Shown here one piece after another: positions 1 to 8,006 of a DNA stretch of 64,000 bases (position 1 is the stretch's first letter; each line of letters starts with the position of its first letter). Made by a program: the position numbers and the translations under genes. The stretch lies in NCBI RefSeq assembly GCF_034424375.1, contig NZ_CP139965.1:3658001-3722000 (forward strand), written 5' to 3'. Under the pieces are notes generated by a model. It saw only the letters and a list, made by a program, of their open reading frames with translations, made no database searches and was not told where the DNA came from. This stretch comes from Paraburkholderia kururiensis. GTDB lineage: Bacteria; Pseudomonadota; Gammaproteobacteria; Burkholderiales; Burkholderiaceae.

Positions 1-767
1 ACGATGTCGGCCTGGCGCGCGCGTTCGTGCACGAGCGCCGATTGCCGCGCGAGCCACGACGGCGGCATGGGCCGCGCGTAGCCGCCCACGCCTTCGGCCG
101 CCTCGCGCTCTTCCTGCGTCTCGTAGGGCACATCGAGGAATTTCGCGCCCAGCGACTCGATCTGCTCCTTCACGGCGGGCCGCACGTCGGACGCTTCGAT
201 CACCGCGCCCAGCCGCCGCGCCGTGGCGATGGCCTGCAAACCCGCCACGCCCGCGCCGAGCACGAGCACGCGCGCCGCCTTCACCGTACCGGCGGCCGTC
301 ATCAGCATGGGCATGAAGCGAGGGTAGACGCTGGCAGCCACGAGCACCGCCTTGTAGCCGGCGATGTTGGCCTGGGACGAGAGCACGTCGAGGCTCTGCG
401 CGCGCGTGGTGCGCGGTGCGGCTTCCAGCGAGAACGCCGTGAGCCCCGCTTCGGCGAGCTGCGCGGCATTCGCGGCATTGAACGGATCGAGCATGCCCAC
501 GAGCACGGCGCCGCGCTTCATGAACGGCAGCTCGCTCACGGAGGGCGACTGCACCTTGAGCACGAGGTCGGCGGCGAAGGCGGTGGCCGCGTCCGTGATC
601 TCGGCACCGACGGCAACGTAGGCCTCGTCGGTGAAGCTCGCGGCGGTGCCGGCGCCCGCCTGCACGGTGACGCGATGCCCCTGGCTCACATACTTCTTGA
701 CCGTCTCGGGCGTCGCGGCCACTCGGGTTTCGTTCGCCCGCGTCTCGGCAGGCACTCCGATATGCAT
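1..767 (-). CDS. pntA: NAD(P) transhydrogenase subunit alpha, N-terminal part (cut by window edge)
   Basis: This is the first 255 codons of the alpha subunit of the membrane transhydrogenase, which moves hydride between NAD(H) and NADP(H) using the proton gradient. The protein begins MHIGVPAETRANETRVA, the usual start of the alanine-dehydrogenase/PNT domain. About 165-180 residues in, a GAGVAGLQA glycine motif marks the NAD-binding Rossmann domain (domain I). The start codon at 765-767 is preceded on the minus strand by AAGGAGGG at suitable spacing. The gene continues beyond base 1, so the membrane part and the pntB subunit are not visible. Identification rests on these motifs and is firm; whether this genome uses the split pntAA/pntAB form cannot be seen. 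Confidence 0.9.
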   Translation of the reverse strand, partial: MHIGVPAETRANETRVAATPETVKKYVSQGHRVTVQAGAGTAASFTDEAYVAVGAEITDAATAFAADLVLKVQSPSVSELPFMKRGAVLVGMLDPFNAANAAQLAEAGLTAFSLEAAPRTTRAQSLDVLSSQANIAGYKAVLVAASVYPRFMPMLMTAAGTVKAARVLVLGAGVAGLQAIATARRLGAVIEASDVRPAVKEQIESLGAKFLDVPYETQEEREAAEGVGGYARPMPPSWLARQSALVHERARQADI

Positions 768-934
768 CCTGGAACCCTCCTTCTTATTGCTTATCAAGCG
801 CTCATGAAGCGAATAAAGCGAAGACAGGGGCCGGCCACGGTGCGCCGGCTTCTCGTGCAGCGGCTACCGCGCCACTTTACCCGAAAGTGGGGGGCGAACC
901 GTAATCGGCACAATCCCGGCTGTGCGCGCCGCTT

Positions 935-1066
935 CGGGTCGGGTTCGGGCCTGTCTGGAGCGTGCCTGGAGCTTGCTTCGGGTCGCGTTCGGCCTGGTTT
1001 TTGGCCCGATGCGGGCCTGATGGGGGCCTGCTGCGGACCTGACTCGGCCCTGCAAGCGGCCCGAAG
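935..1066. repeat. Degenerate 11-bp tandem repeat, about 12 units
   Basis: Cutting the sequence every 11 bases from 935 gives units such as CGGGTCGGGTT, CGGGCCTGTCT, CGGGTCGCGTT, CGGCCTGGTTT, CGGGCCTGATG, GGGGCCTGCTG, CGGACCTGACT and CGGCCCTGCAA. The consensus is about CGGGCCTGNTT. The last units (1012-1055) keep strict 11-bp spacing of the CCTG core. The array fills the 333-bp gap between pntA and nudJ and ends 34 bp before the nudJ start. The period is not a multiple of three, so it is not a coding repeat. Its function is unknown. Confidence 0.7.
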
Positions 1067-1086
1067 CGAGGCACGGCGCCAACCGG

Positions 1087-1092
1087 TAAAAT
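1087..1092 (+). promoter_or_regulatory. Candidate -10 box of nudJ
   Basis: TAAAAT lies eight bases before the nudJ ATG at 1101. A transcript started at the normal distance would have almost no leader. No convincing -35 hexamer is visible; the 11-bp repeat array lies directly upstream. Confidence 0.45.
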
Positions 1093-1100
1093 GTCGGCCC

Positions 1101-1592
1101 ATGGAACCGGAAATCTGGGCCCCGCACGTTACGGTGGCGGCCATCGTCGAGCGCGGCGGGCGTTTTCTCCTTGTCGAGGAGCACACGTCCGAAGGACTGC
1201 GGCTGAACCAGCCGGCCGGGCATCTCGAGGCGGGCGAGTCGCTCGTCGATGCGGTGACTCGCGAAACGCTCGAGGAAACGGCGCATCCGTTCGTGCCGCA
1301 GGCGCTCGTGGGCGTGTACATGACGCACTTCGGCCAACCGCACGAAAGCGGCGCCACCTACCTGCGCTTCACGTTCTGCGGCACGGCGGGCGAGGCGCTC
1401 GCAGACCGCGCGCTCGATGCCGACATCGTCCGTACGCTCTGGATGAGCGCCGACGAACTGCGCGCGGCGGGCGAACGGCATCGCACCCCGCTCGTCATGC
1501 GCTGCATCGACGATTACCTCGCGGGACGTCGCGTCCCGCTCGATTTCGTGCACACGCACGCGGTGGGGCCGCGGCGCCCGGAGCGCCCGTAA
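1101..1592 (+). CDS. nudJ: NUDIX hydrolase, NudJ-like phosphatase
   Basis: A 163-residue Nudix hydrolase. The Nudix box spans residues 40-62 and fits Gx5Ex7RExxEE: Gly40, Glu46 and the R54-E55-x-x-E58-E59 metal-binding core; the glycine usual after the second acidic pair is alanine. NudJ enzymes dephosphorylate nucleoside tri- and diphosphates and hydroxymethylpyrimidine pyrophosphate; the substrate here is inferred. ATG 1101 was chosen because the protein then starts MEPEIWAPHVTVAAI, the normal family start; the reading frame is open further upstream but that part is repetitive and has no family similarity. The next gene is mnmA, the order often seen in Burkholderia and in E. coli (nudJ beside mnmA). 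Confidence 0.88.
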   Translation: MEPEIWAPHVTVAAIVERGGRFLLVEEHTSEGLRLNQPAGHLEAGESLVDAVTRETLEETAHPFVPQALVGVYMTHFGQPHESGATYLRFTFCGTAGEALADRALDADIVRTLWMSADELRAAGERHRTPLVMRCIDDYLAGRRVPLDFVHTHAVGPRRPERP

Positions 1593-1736
1593 GCGCGATG
1601 GCTTCGGGCGGTCGTAGTCGAGTGATTGGCAACACCGCGCGGCAATGACCTACGGTCACGACCCGCGGCTCCGGTCCGCACGATCCATCGGCACTATCAA
1701 TCGGCAGCACCAACAAGCAGCAACAGGCAGCAAGCC

Positions 1737-2915
1737 ATGAGCAAACAAAAAGTCGTAGTGGGCATGTCGGGCGGCGTGGATTCGTCGGTCACGGCATGGC
1801 TGCTCAAGGAGCAGGGATACGACGTGGTCGGTCTTTTCATGAAGAACTGGGAAGACGACGACGACAGCGAATACTGCTCGACGCGTGAAGACTGGATCGA
1901 CGTCGTGTCGGTAGCGGACTTGATCGGCATCGACGTCGAGGCCGTCAACTTCGCCGCCGAATACAAGGACCGCGTGTTCGCGGAGTTCCTGCGCGAGTAC
2001 TCGGCGGGCCGCACGCCGAACCCGGACGTGCTCTGCAACGCCGAGATCAAGTTCAAGGCGTTCCTCGACCACGCCATGAGTCTCGGCGCCGAGCGCATCG
2101 CGACGGGCCACTACGCGCGCGTGCGCGAAAACGAGGGCCGCTTCGAGCTGCTGAAGGCCACGGACCACACCAAGGACCAGTCGTACTTCCTGCACCGCCT
2201 CAACCAGGCACAGCTTTCGAAGACGATGTTCCCGCTCGGCGAAATTCCGAAGACGAAAGTGCGCGAGATCGCGGCGCAGATCGGCCTGCCGAACGCGAAG
2301 AAGAAGGACTCCACGGGCATCTGCTTCATCGGCGAACGGCCGTTCCGCGACTTCCTGAACCGCTACCTGCCGACGAAGCCCGGCCCCATGAAAACGCCCG
2401 AAGGCAAGGTGGTGGGCGAGCACATCGGCCTTGCGTTCTACACGTTCGGACAGCGCAAGGGCATCGGCCTCGGCGGCAGCAAGGACGGCAGCGGCGAGCC
2501 CTGGTTCGTGGCGGCCAAAGACATTGCATCGAACACGTTGTACGTCGTGCAGGGCCACGATCATCCGTGGCTGCTTTCGGAGACGCTGCGCGCCGGCAAC
2601 GTGAGCTGGGTGGCCGGCGAGTCGCCCGCGGACGGCCACGCCTGCGGCGCCAAAACCCGCTACCGCCAGGCCGACGCGGCATGCGTCTTCCACGCGCTGC
2701 CCGCTTTGGCTGCCAATACGGGCGAGGCCGACGACGCCTTCGAACTGCGCTTCACCGAAGCGCAATGGGCCGTGACGCCCGGCCAGTCCGCTGTGCTGTA
2801 CGACGGCGACGTGTGCCTCGGCGGCGGCATCATCGAAAGCGCGGCGACGGCGCAGCCCACGCCGCAACCCGCCGCGCGCGAGCCGCAGCAAGCGGCGCTG
2901 CTCGGCGTGCGATAA
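1737..2915 (+). CDS. mnmA: tRNA 2-thiouridine(34) synthase MnmA
   Basis: A 392-residue cytosolic tRNA-modifying enzyme that puts sulfur on U34 of Lys, Glu and Gln tRNAs, using ATP activation and sulfur relayed from cysteine desulfurase. The PP-loop SGGVDSS is at residues 11-17. The two catalytic cysteines are visible: Cys100 in NPDVLCN and Cys196 in STGICFIGE. It is slightly longer than the E. coli protein (368) through a C-terminal low-complexity tail rich in Ala, Gln and Pro. Start 1737 gives the standard MSKQKVVVGMSGG beginning. It lies 144 bp downstream of nudJ on the same strand, so co-transcription is possible but not shown. Confidence 0.96.
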   Translation: MSKQKVVVGMSGGVDSSVTAWLLKEQGYDVVGLFMKNWEDDDDSEYCSTREDWIDVVSVADLIGIDVEAVNFAAEYKDRVFAEFLREYSAGRTPNPDVLCNAEIKFKAFLDHAMSLGAERIATGHYARVRENEGRFELLKATDHTKDQSYFLHRLNQAQLSKTMFPLGEIPKTKVREIAAQIGLPNAKKKDSTGICFIGERPFRDFLNRYLPTKPGPMKTPEGKVVGEHIGLAFYTFGQRKGIGLGGSKDGSGEPWFVAAKDIASNTLYVVQGHDHPWLLSETLRAGNVSWVAGESPADGHACGAKTRYRQADAACVFHALPALAANTGEADDAFELRFTEAQWAVTPGQSAVLYDGDVCLGGGIIESAATAQPTPQPAAREPQQAALLGVR

Positions 2916-2925
2916 GCCTGCACCG

Positions 2926-2960
2926 CGCGCGAACGAGGGTCGCCGTTCTCGTTCGCCGCG
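2926..2960 (+). other. Hairpin downstream of mnmA
   Basis: An inverted repeat of about 12 bp (CGCGCGAACGAG pairing with CTCGTTCG plus CGCG) starts ten bases after the mnmA stop. No T-run follows, so it is not a clear intrinsic terminator; it could protect the mRNA 3' end or mark Rho-dependent termination. Confidence 0.4.
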
Positions 2961-3149
2961 CAGCCAGGCTTCATCCTTCGCATTCCTTCGCGCGCCTTTC
3001 GGCACCTTTCGCTAGACGTCTATTCCGTCTCGCGCATCAGTGAGTTTCACAGCCGCGCCCTTCATCTTGCGGCATCATTCGGGGCACAACCGGCCGCCGC
3101 GCCGCACACGAAGTGCGGCGGCCTCCTTCGTTCACCCCGAGGAGACCGT

Positions 3150-4763
3150 ATGTTTTCCCGACGCTATCTGGCCATGTGGTGCGCCGTGCTGCTGCTTGCC
3201 GCGTGCCTTGCCGCCGCCGCGCTCCATCACCTGTCCTGGTTCTGGAGCGTGATTCCCGCGCTCCTCGTCGCGCTCGGCCTGGCCGATCTCACCCAGGAGC
3301 GCCACGCGATCCTGCGCAACTACCCGCTCTGGGGCCATCTGCGTTTCGCGTTCGAGTTCATCCGCCCCGAAATCCGCCAGTACTTCGTCGAAGACGACAC
3401 CGAAGAAAAGCCGTTCTCGCGCCAGCAGCGCAGCATCGTCTACCAGCGCGCGAAAAACGAAGTGGACAGCCGCCCCTACGGCACCGAACTCGACGTGCGC
3501 GCCGCCGGTCACGAATGGATCAGCCATTCGCTCATGCCGACGCAACTGCCCAACCACGACTTCCGCATTCTCGTCGGGCCGGAGCGCGAGCAGCCCTATG
3601 CGCTTTCCATCTTCAACGTCTCGGCCATGAGCTTCGGCTCGCTTTCCGCGAACGCGATCCGCGCGCTCAATCTGGGCGCGAAGAAAGGCGGCTTCGCCCA
3701 CGACACGGGCGAAGGCTCGCTCTCGAAGTACCACCGCGAACACGGCGGCGACATCATCTGGGAAATCGCCTCGGGTTATTTCGGTTGCCGTAACGACGAC
3801 GGCACCTTCAACGCCGAGAAGTTCGCGCGCGAGGCCGCGGACCCGCAGGTGAAGATGATCGAAGTGAAGCTCTCGCAGGGCGCCAAACCGGGCCACGGCG
3901 GCGTGCTGCCCGCCGCGAAGATCACACCCGAAATTGCCGAGACGCGCGGCGTGCCGATGGGCCGCGACTGCATCTCGCCCGCCACGCACTCCGAGTTCTC
4001 GACGCCGCGCGGGCTGCTCGAATTCGTCGAGCGGCTGCGCAAGCTCTCGGGCGGCAAGCCGACGGGCTTCAAGCTCTGCATCGGTCATCCTTGGGAGTTC
4101 TTCGGCATTGCCAAGGCGATGCTCGAAACAGGCATCCTGCCCGACTTCATCGTGGTGGACGGCGCCGAAGGCGGAACGGGCGCCGCACCGCTCGAGTTCA
4201 CGGATCACATCGGCGTGCCGCTTCAGGAAGGGCTGCTGCTCGTGCACAACACGCTGGTGGGTTGCGGGCTGCGCGAGAAAATCCGCATCGGCGCGAGCGG
4301 CAAGATGATTACCGCATTCGACATTGCGAAGACACTCGCCATCGGCGCGGACTGGATCAACTCCGCGCGCGGCTTCATGTTCGCCGTGGGCTGCATCCAG
4401 GCGCAGACCTGCCACACGGGCCGCTGCCCGACCGGCGTCGCGACGCAAGACCCGGTGCGCCAGCGCGCGCTCGTCGTGCCCGACAAGGCCGACCGCGTAT
4501 TCAACTTCCACCACAACACGCTGCACGCGCTCAAGGAAATCGTGCAGGCCGCGGGCCTCAAGCATCCGTCGGAACTGCGCGCGCATCACATCGTGCGGCG
4601 CGTCTCGTCGCACGAGGTCCAGCTGATGTCGCAACTGCTCAAGTACCTGGAGCCGGGCGATCTGCTCAGCGGCAACTACCGCTACTCGCTGTACGAACAG
4701 TGGTGGCCGGTGGCGCGCAGCGACTCGTTCACGCCGCGACTCGAAGCGGCAGTGGCGGCGTAG
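3150..4763 (+). CDS. Membrane-anchored FMN-binding glutamate synthase family protein
   Basis: A 537-residue protein carrying only the FMN/glutamate-synthase (GltB central) TIM-barrel domain, with no amidotransferase domain. The N-terminus has two hydrophobic stretches (about residues 7-27 and 31-47), so it is probably membrane-anchored. The barrel covers about residues 100-500; a cysteine cluster (Cys415, Cys421, Cys426, in CHTGRCPTG) resembles the iron-sulfur ligands of true glutamate synthase. A GAGGAGACC ribosome site precedes the ATG. Stand-alone members of this family are common in Proteobacteria but their substrate is not settled; calling it a glutamate synthase would overstate what is known. 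It appears to be a single-gene unit. Confidence 0.85.
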   Translation: MFSRRYLAMWCAVLLLAACLAAAALHHLSWFWSVIPALLVALGLADLTQERHAILRNYPLWGHLRFAFEFIRPEIRQYFVEDDTEEKPFSRQQRSIVYQRAKNEVDSRPYGTELDVRAAGHEWISHSLMPTQLPNHDFRILVGPEREQPYALSIFNVSAMSFGSLSANAIRALNLGAKKGGFAHDTGEGSLSKYHREHGGDIIWEIASGYFGCRNDDGTFNAEKFAREAADPQVKMIEVKLSQGAKPGHGGVLPAAKITPEIAETRGVPMGRDCISPATHSEFSTPRGLLEFVERLRKLSGGKPTGFKLCIGHPWEFFGIAKAMLETGILPDFIVVDGAEGGTGAAPLEFTDHIGVPLQEGLLLVHNTLVGCGLREKIRIGASGKMITAFDIAKTLAIGADWINSARGFMFAVGCIQAQTCHTGRCPTGVATQDPVRQRALVVPDKADRVFNFHHNTLHALKEIVQAAGLKHPSELRAHHIVRRVSSHEVQLMSQLLKYLEPGDLLSGNYRYSLYEQWWPVARSDSFTPRLEAAVAA

Positions 4764-4792
4764 CAGGCCATGACGCACGCGACCCTGCGCAC

Positions 4793-4819
4793 AAAAGAAA
4801 AGCCCCGCCGAAGCGGGGC
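4793..4819 (-). terminator. Intrinsic terminator of the ABC importer operon
   Basis: The stem GCCCCGC/GCGGGGC at 4802-4819 with a CGAA loop is followed, reading on the minus strand, by TTTTCTTTTG. It lies about 110 bp beyond the permease stop codon and also faces the 3' end of the upstream plus-strand gene. Confidence 0.8.
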
Positions 4820-4932
4820 AATGTGGTCAACGTGACGTAACCACGCGAAAGAACGGATAACGCTGAAGGCGCGGACCGATGCGATGGAGCATGGGCCGCG
4901 CCTGATGTTTTTGCGGCGCGGTCAGATGGCCT

Positions 4933-5793
4933 TCACACCGCCATCGGCCGCCATTTCAGCAAACGCTGCTCGATTGCGGTCAGCAGATAATCCGCGGCAA
5001 GCGCCACCACCGCCAGCACGATCATCGCCGCGAACACGCCGCTCGCGTTGAACGCGCCTTGCGCCGTGGAAATCAGCAGACCGATGCCCTGCTTCGAACC
5101 CAGGAACTCGCCCACCACGGCACCGACCAGCGCGAAGCCGAAGCTCACGTGCAGGCTCGCGAGAATCCAGCTGAGCGCCGAGGGAATCACCACCGCCGTC
5201 GTCACCTGGCGGCGCGAGGCGCCGAGAATTTGCGCGTTCGCGATCATGTAGCGGTCGGCTTCGCGCACGCCCTGGAACGCATTGGCGAACACGACGAAGA
5301 ACACCATCACCACCGCCAGCGCCACCTTCGACGCCATGCCGAGACCCAGCGCGATCACGAACACCGAACCCAGCACCACGCGCGGAATCGAGTTGGCGAT
5401 CTTGATGTAGATGCTGAACACGTCGGAGAGCAGCTTGTTGCGGCCCAGCACGATGCCGCAGAACACGCCGGCCACGGAACCGATCAGAAAGCCGAGGCCG
5501 GTCTCTTCCAGCGTGACCCACACCTGGGTCAAGAGCGGCCCTTGCGACGTGCCGTTGACGAACCAGTCGACGATCTGCGCGAAGATCTGCGACGGCATGG
5601 AGAAGAAGAACGGATCGATCCACTTGAGCCGTGCGGCCACTTCCCAGCCGCCCAGCACGACGACGAGCACGGCAATGCGCAGACCGATCACGAGCGCGTG
5701 GCGGCGCCGGATGCGCTGCTGGGCCACGCGCTCGACCTGGGCGAGCGCCGCGGCGTCGATGCCCACGGGCATCGCTTGTTGAGGGGTAGACAT
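4933..5793 (-). CDS. ABC transporter permease (SsuC/TauC/NrtB family)
   Basis: A 286-residue inner-membrane permease with about six predicted membrane segments, the first around residues 34-52. Near residue 190 is the EAA-type loop that contacts the ATPase (ADRYMIANAQILGASRRQ), typical of the binding-protein-dependent type 1 family. Relatives import aliphatic sulfonates, taurine, nitrate or thiamine precursors; nothing in this protein fixes the substrate. It is the last gene of a three-gene operon, 21 bp after the ATPase gene, and is followed by an intrinsic terminator. Confidence 0.9.
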   Translation of the reverse strand: MSTPQQAMPVGIDAAALAQVERVAQQRIRRRHALVIGLRIAVLVVVLGGWEVAARLKWIDPFFFSMPSQIFAQIVDWFVNGTSQGPLLTQVWVTLEETGLGFLIGSVAGVFCGIVLGRNKLLSDVFSIYIKIANSIPRVVLGSVFVIALGLGMASKVALAVVMVFFVVFANAFQGVREADRYMIANAQILGASRRQVTTAVVIPSALSWILASLHVSFGFALVGAVVGEFLGSKQGIGLLISTAQGAFNASGVFAAMIVLAVVALAADYLLTAIEQRLLKWRPMAV

Positions 5794-5814
5794 GATGTAC
5801 TCCGCTTGCGTTGA

Positions 5815-6666
5815 TTACCCGATCTGCACTTCTTCGCGCAGGTCGTGCCAGATGTCCCGCGAGATTTCGATGAAGCGCGGGTCGTAGCGCACCTCGGAGG
5901 TGATGCGCGGACGCGGCAGGTCGATCTCGTACACCTTCTTGAGCGTGGCCGGACGTGCCGTCAGCACGAACACGCGGTCGGCCAGCGCAATCGCCTCTTC
6001 CAGATCGTGCGTGACGAACACGACCGAACCCGCATTCGCCGACCACAGTTGCAGCAGTTCGTCCTGCATCAGCGTGCGGGTCTGCATGTCGAGCGCGGAG
6101 AACGGCTCGTCCATGAGCAGGATTTCCGGCTTGTTGATGAAGGTCTGCGCGAGCGCCACGCGCTTGCGCATGCCGCCCGACAGCTGATGCGGGTAGTGCT
6201 TGCCGAACTTGTCGAGGCCCACGCGACGCAGCCATTCGTTGGCTTCGTCGTAAGCCGCCGACTTCGAACGGCCGCGAAAGAGCGGTCCCGCCGCGACGTT
6301 GTCGAGCACCGAGCGCCACGGGAACACGGCGTCGGCCTGGAACACGAAGCCGATGCGCGGGTCGATGCCGTTCACGGGCTGGCCCATCACGCGCACTTCG
6401 CCCGTGGTGGGCTTGAGCAGACCCGTGATCATGCTCAATGTCGTGGACTTGCCGCAGCCCGTGGGCCCGACGACCGCAACGAACTCGCCGCGCGCCACCG
6501 ACATGGTGAAGTCGCGCAACGCGATGGTCGCCTTGCCATCGGGGCTGATGAAGCGGCACGAGACGTTGCGCAGCTCGATGGCCGGCGAGCCCGTCGGCGA
6601 GCCGTTCGTTGAGGGGGATACAGGTCGATTCATCGCTTGCAGTTCCGCTGTTGTCATGACCGCCAT
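5815..6666 (-). CDS. ABC transporter ATP-binding protein (SsuB/TauB family)
   Basis: A 283-residue cytoplasmic ATPase. The Walker A motif GPTGCGKST is at about residues 67-75, followed by the LSGGMRKR signature, Walker B LLMDEPFSALD and the H-loop FVTHDLEEA. The 28 residues before the first strand are Ser/Thr/Pro-rich and probably a flexible leader; an internal ATG nine bases downstream could also be the start. It sits 18 bp after the binding-protein gene and 21 bp before the permease gene, so the three form one transporter. Confidence 0.92.
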   Translation of the reverse strand: MAVMTTAELQAMNRPVSPSTNGSPTGSPAIELRNVSCRFISPDGKATIALRDFTMSVARGEFVAVVGPTGCGKSTTLSMITGLLKPTTGEVRVMGQPVNGIDPRIGFVFQADAVFPWRSVLDNVAAGPLFRGRSKSAAYDEANEWLRRVGLDKFGKHYPHQLSGGMRKRVALAQTFINKPEILLMDEPFSALDMQTRTLMQDELLQLWSANAGSVVFVTHDLEEAIALADRVFVLTARPATLKKVYEIDLPRPRITSEVRYDPRFIEISRDIWHDLREEVQIG

Positions 6667-6684
6667 GGGTGACTCATGCGCCGG

Positions 6685-7716
6685 TTATTTCGCGGCGGTC
6701 TTCACCGACGAGACGAACTCGTTCGTGTAAGTGCGCGCCAGATCGATATGTTTGCCCTTCACCGAGGGGCTGAACGACGAGAGCACCTTCAGCACCGTGT
6801 CGGGACCGTCGGCGGGCATCTTGCCGTCCTTCGTGAACATGGGCAGCGACGCCTTCAGCGCGCCCACGTAGAGGTCGCGGTTGTTGCCGTAGTAGTCCTT
6901 CGGCATCTTGTCGGCGATTTCGTCGGCGCTGTGCGTCGCGATGAAGTTCAGCGTCTTCACGAAGGCACGCGCGAGCTTCGCGGCTTCGTCCTTGTGCGAC
7001 TCGGCCCACGCGCGCTGCACGTAGAAGCTCGACGCCGGATACGTGCCGCCCAGCGCCGCGCGCGTGCCGTCGAGCGTGCGCATGTCGACCAGCACCTTCG
7101 CGTCGCCGGTCTTCAGCAGTTGCGAGACGGTGGGCTCGGTCGTCATGCCCGCGTCGATGCGGCTTTGCTTGATCGCGGCGATGAAGCTCGCGTCAGCGCC
7201 CACGGGCAGCAGCGTGTATTGCGTGGACGGCACGCCGGCGCGCTGCGCGAGGTACTGCGTGAGAAAGCTCGTGGACGAACCGAGGCCCGTCACGCCCAGC
7301 GTCTTGCCCTTCACGTCGGCCATGCTCTTCAGGCTGCCGGCGGCCTTGGTCGCCACCATTTCCACTTCACCCGGCACCTGGCCGAAGATCACGAGCGCTT
7401 CGACTTCCTTGCCCTTGCTCTGCAGGTCGATGGTGTGATCGTAGAAACCCACCACGCCCTGCACGGCGCCTGCGAGCAGTTCGTTTTCCGCGTCGACGCC
7501 GGCGGGCTGCGACTGGATCTCGACGTCGAGCCCTTCTTCCTTGAAGTAGCCGAGCTGCTCGGTGAGCTTGGCCGGCAGATAGATGATCTTGGTCGCGCCG
7601 CCCACCATGATCGTGATCTTCGAGGAATCGGCCGAGGCCGGCGCCGGGGCCGCGGCAAGCGCGAAGGCCAGCGCGGCAAAACTCGACAGGGCAGCCACTT
7701 TACGCAGGGTACGCAT
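6685..7716 (-). CDS. ABC transporter substrate-binding protein (NMT1/SsuA-like)
   Basis: A 343-residue periplasmic binding protein. Residues 1-29 form a clear Sec signal peptide (MRTLRKVAALSSF then an Ala-rich core ending ASA-D). The mature part starts KITIMVGGATKIIYLPAKL, the family fold that binds sulfonates, nitrate or hydroxymethylpyrimidine-like ligands. AAGGAGA precedes the ATG. It is the first gene of the operon, as usual for these importers. No desulfonating monooxygenase, nitrate reductase or thiamine gene lies nearby, so the ligand cannot be named. Confidence 0.9.
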   Translation of the reverse strand: MRTLRKVAALSSFAALAFALAAAPAPASADSSKITIMVGGATKIIYLPAKLTEQLGYFKEEGLDVEIQSQPAGVDAENELLAGAVQGVVGFYDHTIDLQSKGKEVEALVIFGQVPGEVEMVATKAAGSLKSMADVKGKTLGVTGLGSSTSFLTQYLAQRAGVPSTQYTLLPVGADASFIAAIKQSRIDAGMTTEPTVSQLLKTGDAKVLVDMRTLDGTRAALGGTYPASSFYVQRAWAESHKDEAAKLARAFVKTLNFIATHSADEIADKMPKDYYGNNRDLYVGALKASLPMFTKDGKMPADGPDTVLKVLSSFSPSVKGKHIDLARTYTNEFVSSVKTAAK

Positions 7717-7739
7717 GAAGAAAGTCTCCTTGGTTGGGC

Positions 7740-7800
7740 GGACCGCCTTGTGCTTCGCCCCGGTTTTGGTCTCGGGTTCAGCCTTGCGTTGGCGCGGTCC
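7740..7800 (-). promoter_or_regulatory. Structured 5' leader of the ABC importer operon
   Basis: On the minus strand the transcript would contain GGACCGC (7794-7800) pairing with GCGGTCC (7740-7746), a 7-bp closing stem around about 47 nt that includes an internal CCCG/CGGG hairpin. The stem ends roughly ten nucleotides before the AAGGAGA ribosome site. It does not show the conserved core of the TPP riboswitch. A regulatory role is inferred from position only. Confidence 0.4.
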
Positions 7801-7835
7801 TTTCTGGGCCTGGTCTTAAGCTAGGCGTGAGGCGG

Positions 7836-7841
7836 ATTATA
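7836..7841 (-). promoter_or_regulatory. -10 box of the ABC importer operon
   Basis: A perfect TATAAT on the minus strand lies 120 bases before the substrate-binding protein gene and would give a leader of about 110 nt. The matching -35 is poor. Confidence 0.5.
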
Positions 7842-7940
7842 AAAATGCGAAACCTTCTGCCAGCTATCGGCCCGCGGCGACAAGCATTCGTGTTAACCCG
7901 CAATGCCGCGCGCCGCCCTGCGCGAGGCTCGTGGGCCGCA

Positions 7941-7968
7941 TTGCAAAGCCGCCGATTTGCGGCACAAT
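7941..7968 (+). promoter_or_regulatory. Promoter of the two-component system
   Basis: TTGCAA (7941-7946), a 16-bp spacer and CACAAT (7963-7968) precede the response regulator gene by 38 bp. The spacer contains the short inverted repeat GCCGC/GCGGC (7948-7963), a possible binding site for a regulator such as the response regulator itself (inference). Confidence 0.5.
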
Positions 7969-8006
7969 CGACGGCCTGATCCGTGCGGCTCGCCCGCTGC
8001 TGCCCC

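Noticed and set aside
27..1592. Long plus-strand frame continuing upstream of nudJ through the antisense of pntA
   Set aside because: The part before 1101 is antisense to pntA and to the 11-bp repeats and has no recognisable protein features; only the last 163 codons are a Nudix enzyme.
3132..4778. 548-codon open frame antisense to the glutamate-synthase-like gene
   Set aside because: GC-rich codon use leaves long open shadow frames on the opposite strand; the translation is Arg/His/Ala-rich with no domain, while the plus-strand protein is a clear family member.
7740..7800. TPP riboswitch upstream of the ABC importer
   Set aside because: The conserved CUGAGA and the ACCUGAUCUGG parts are not present in the leader.
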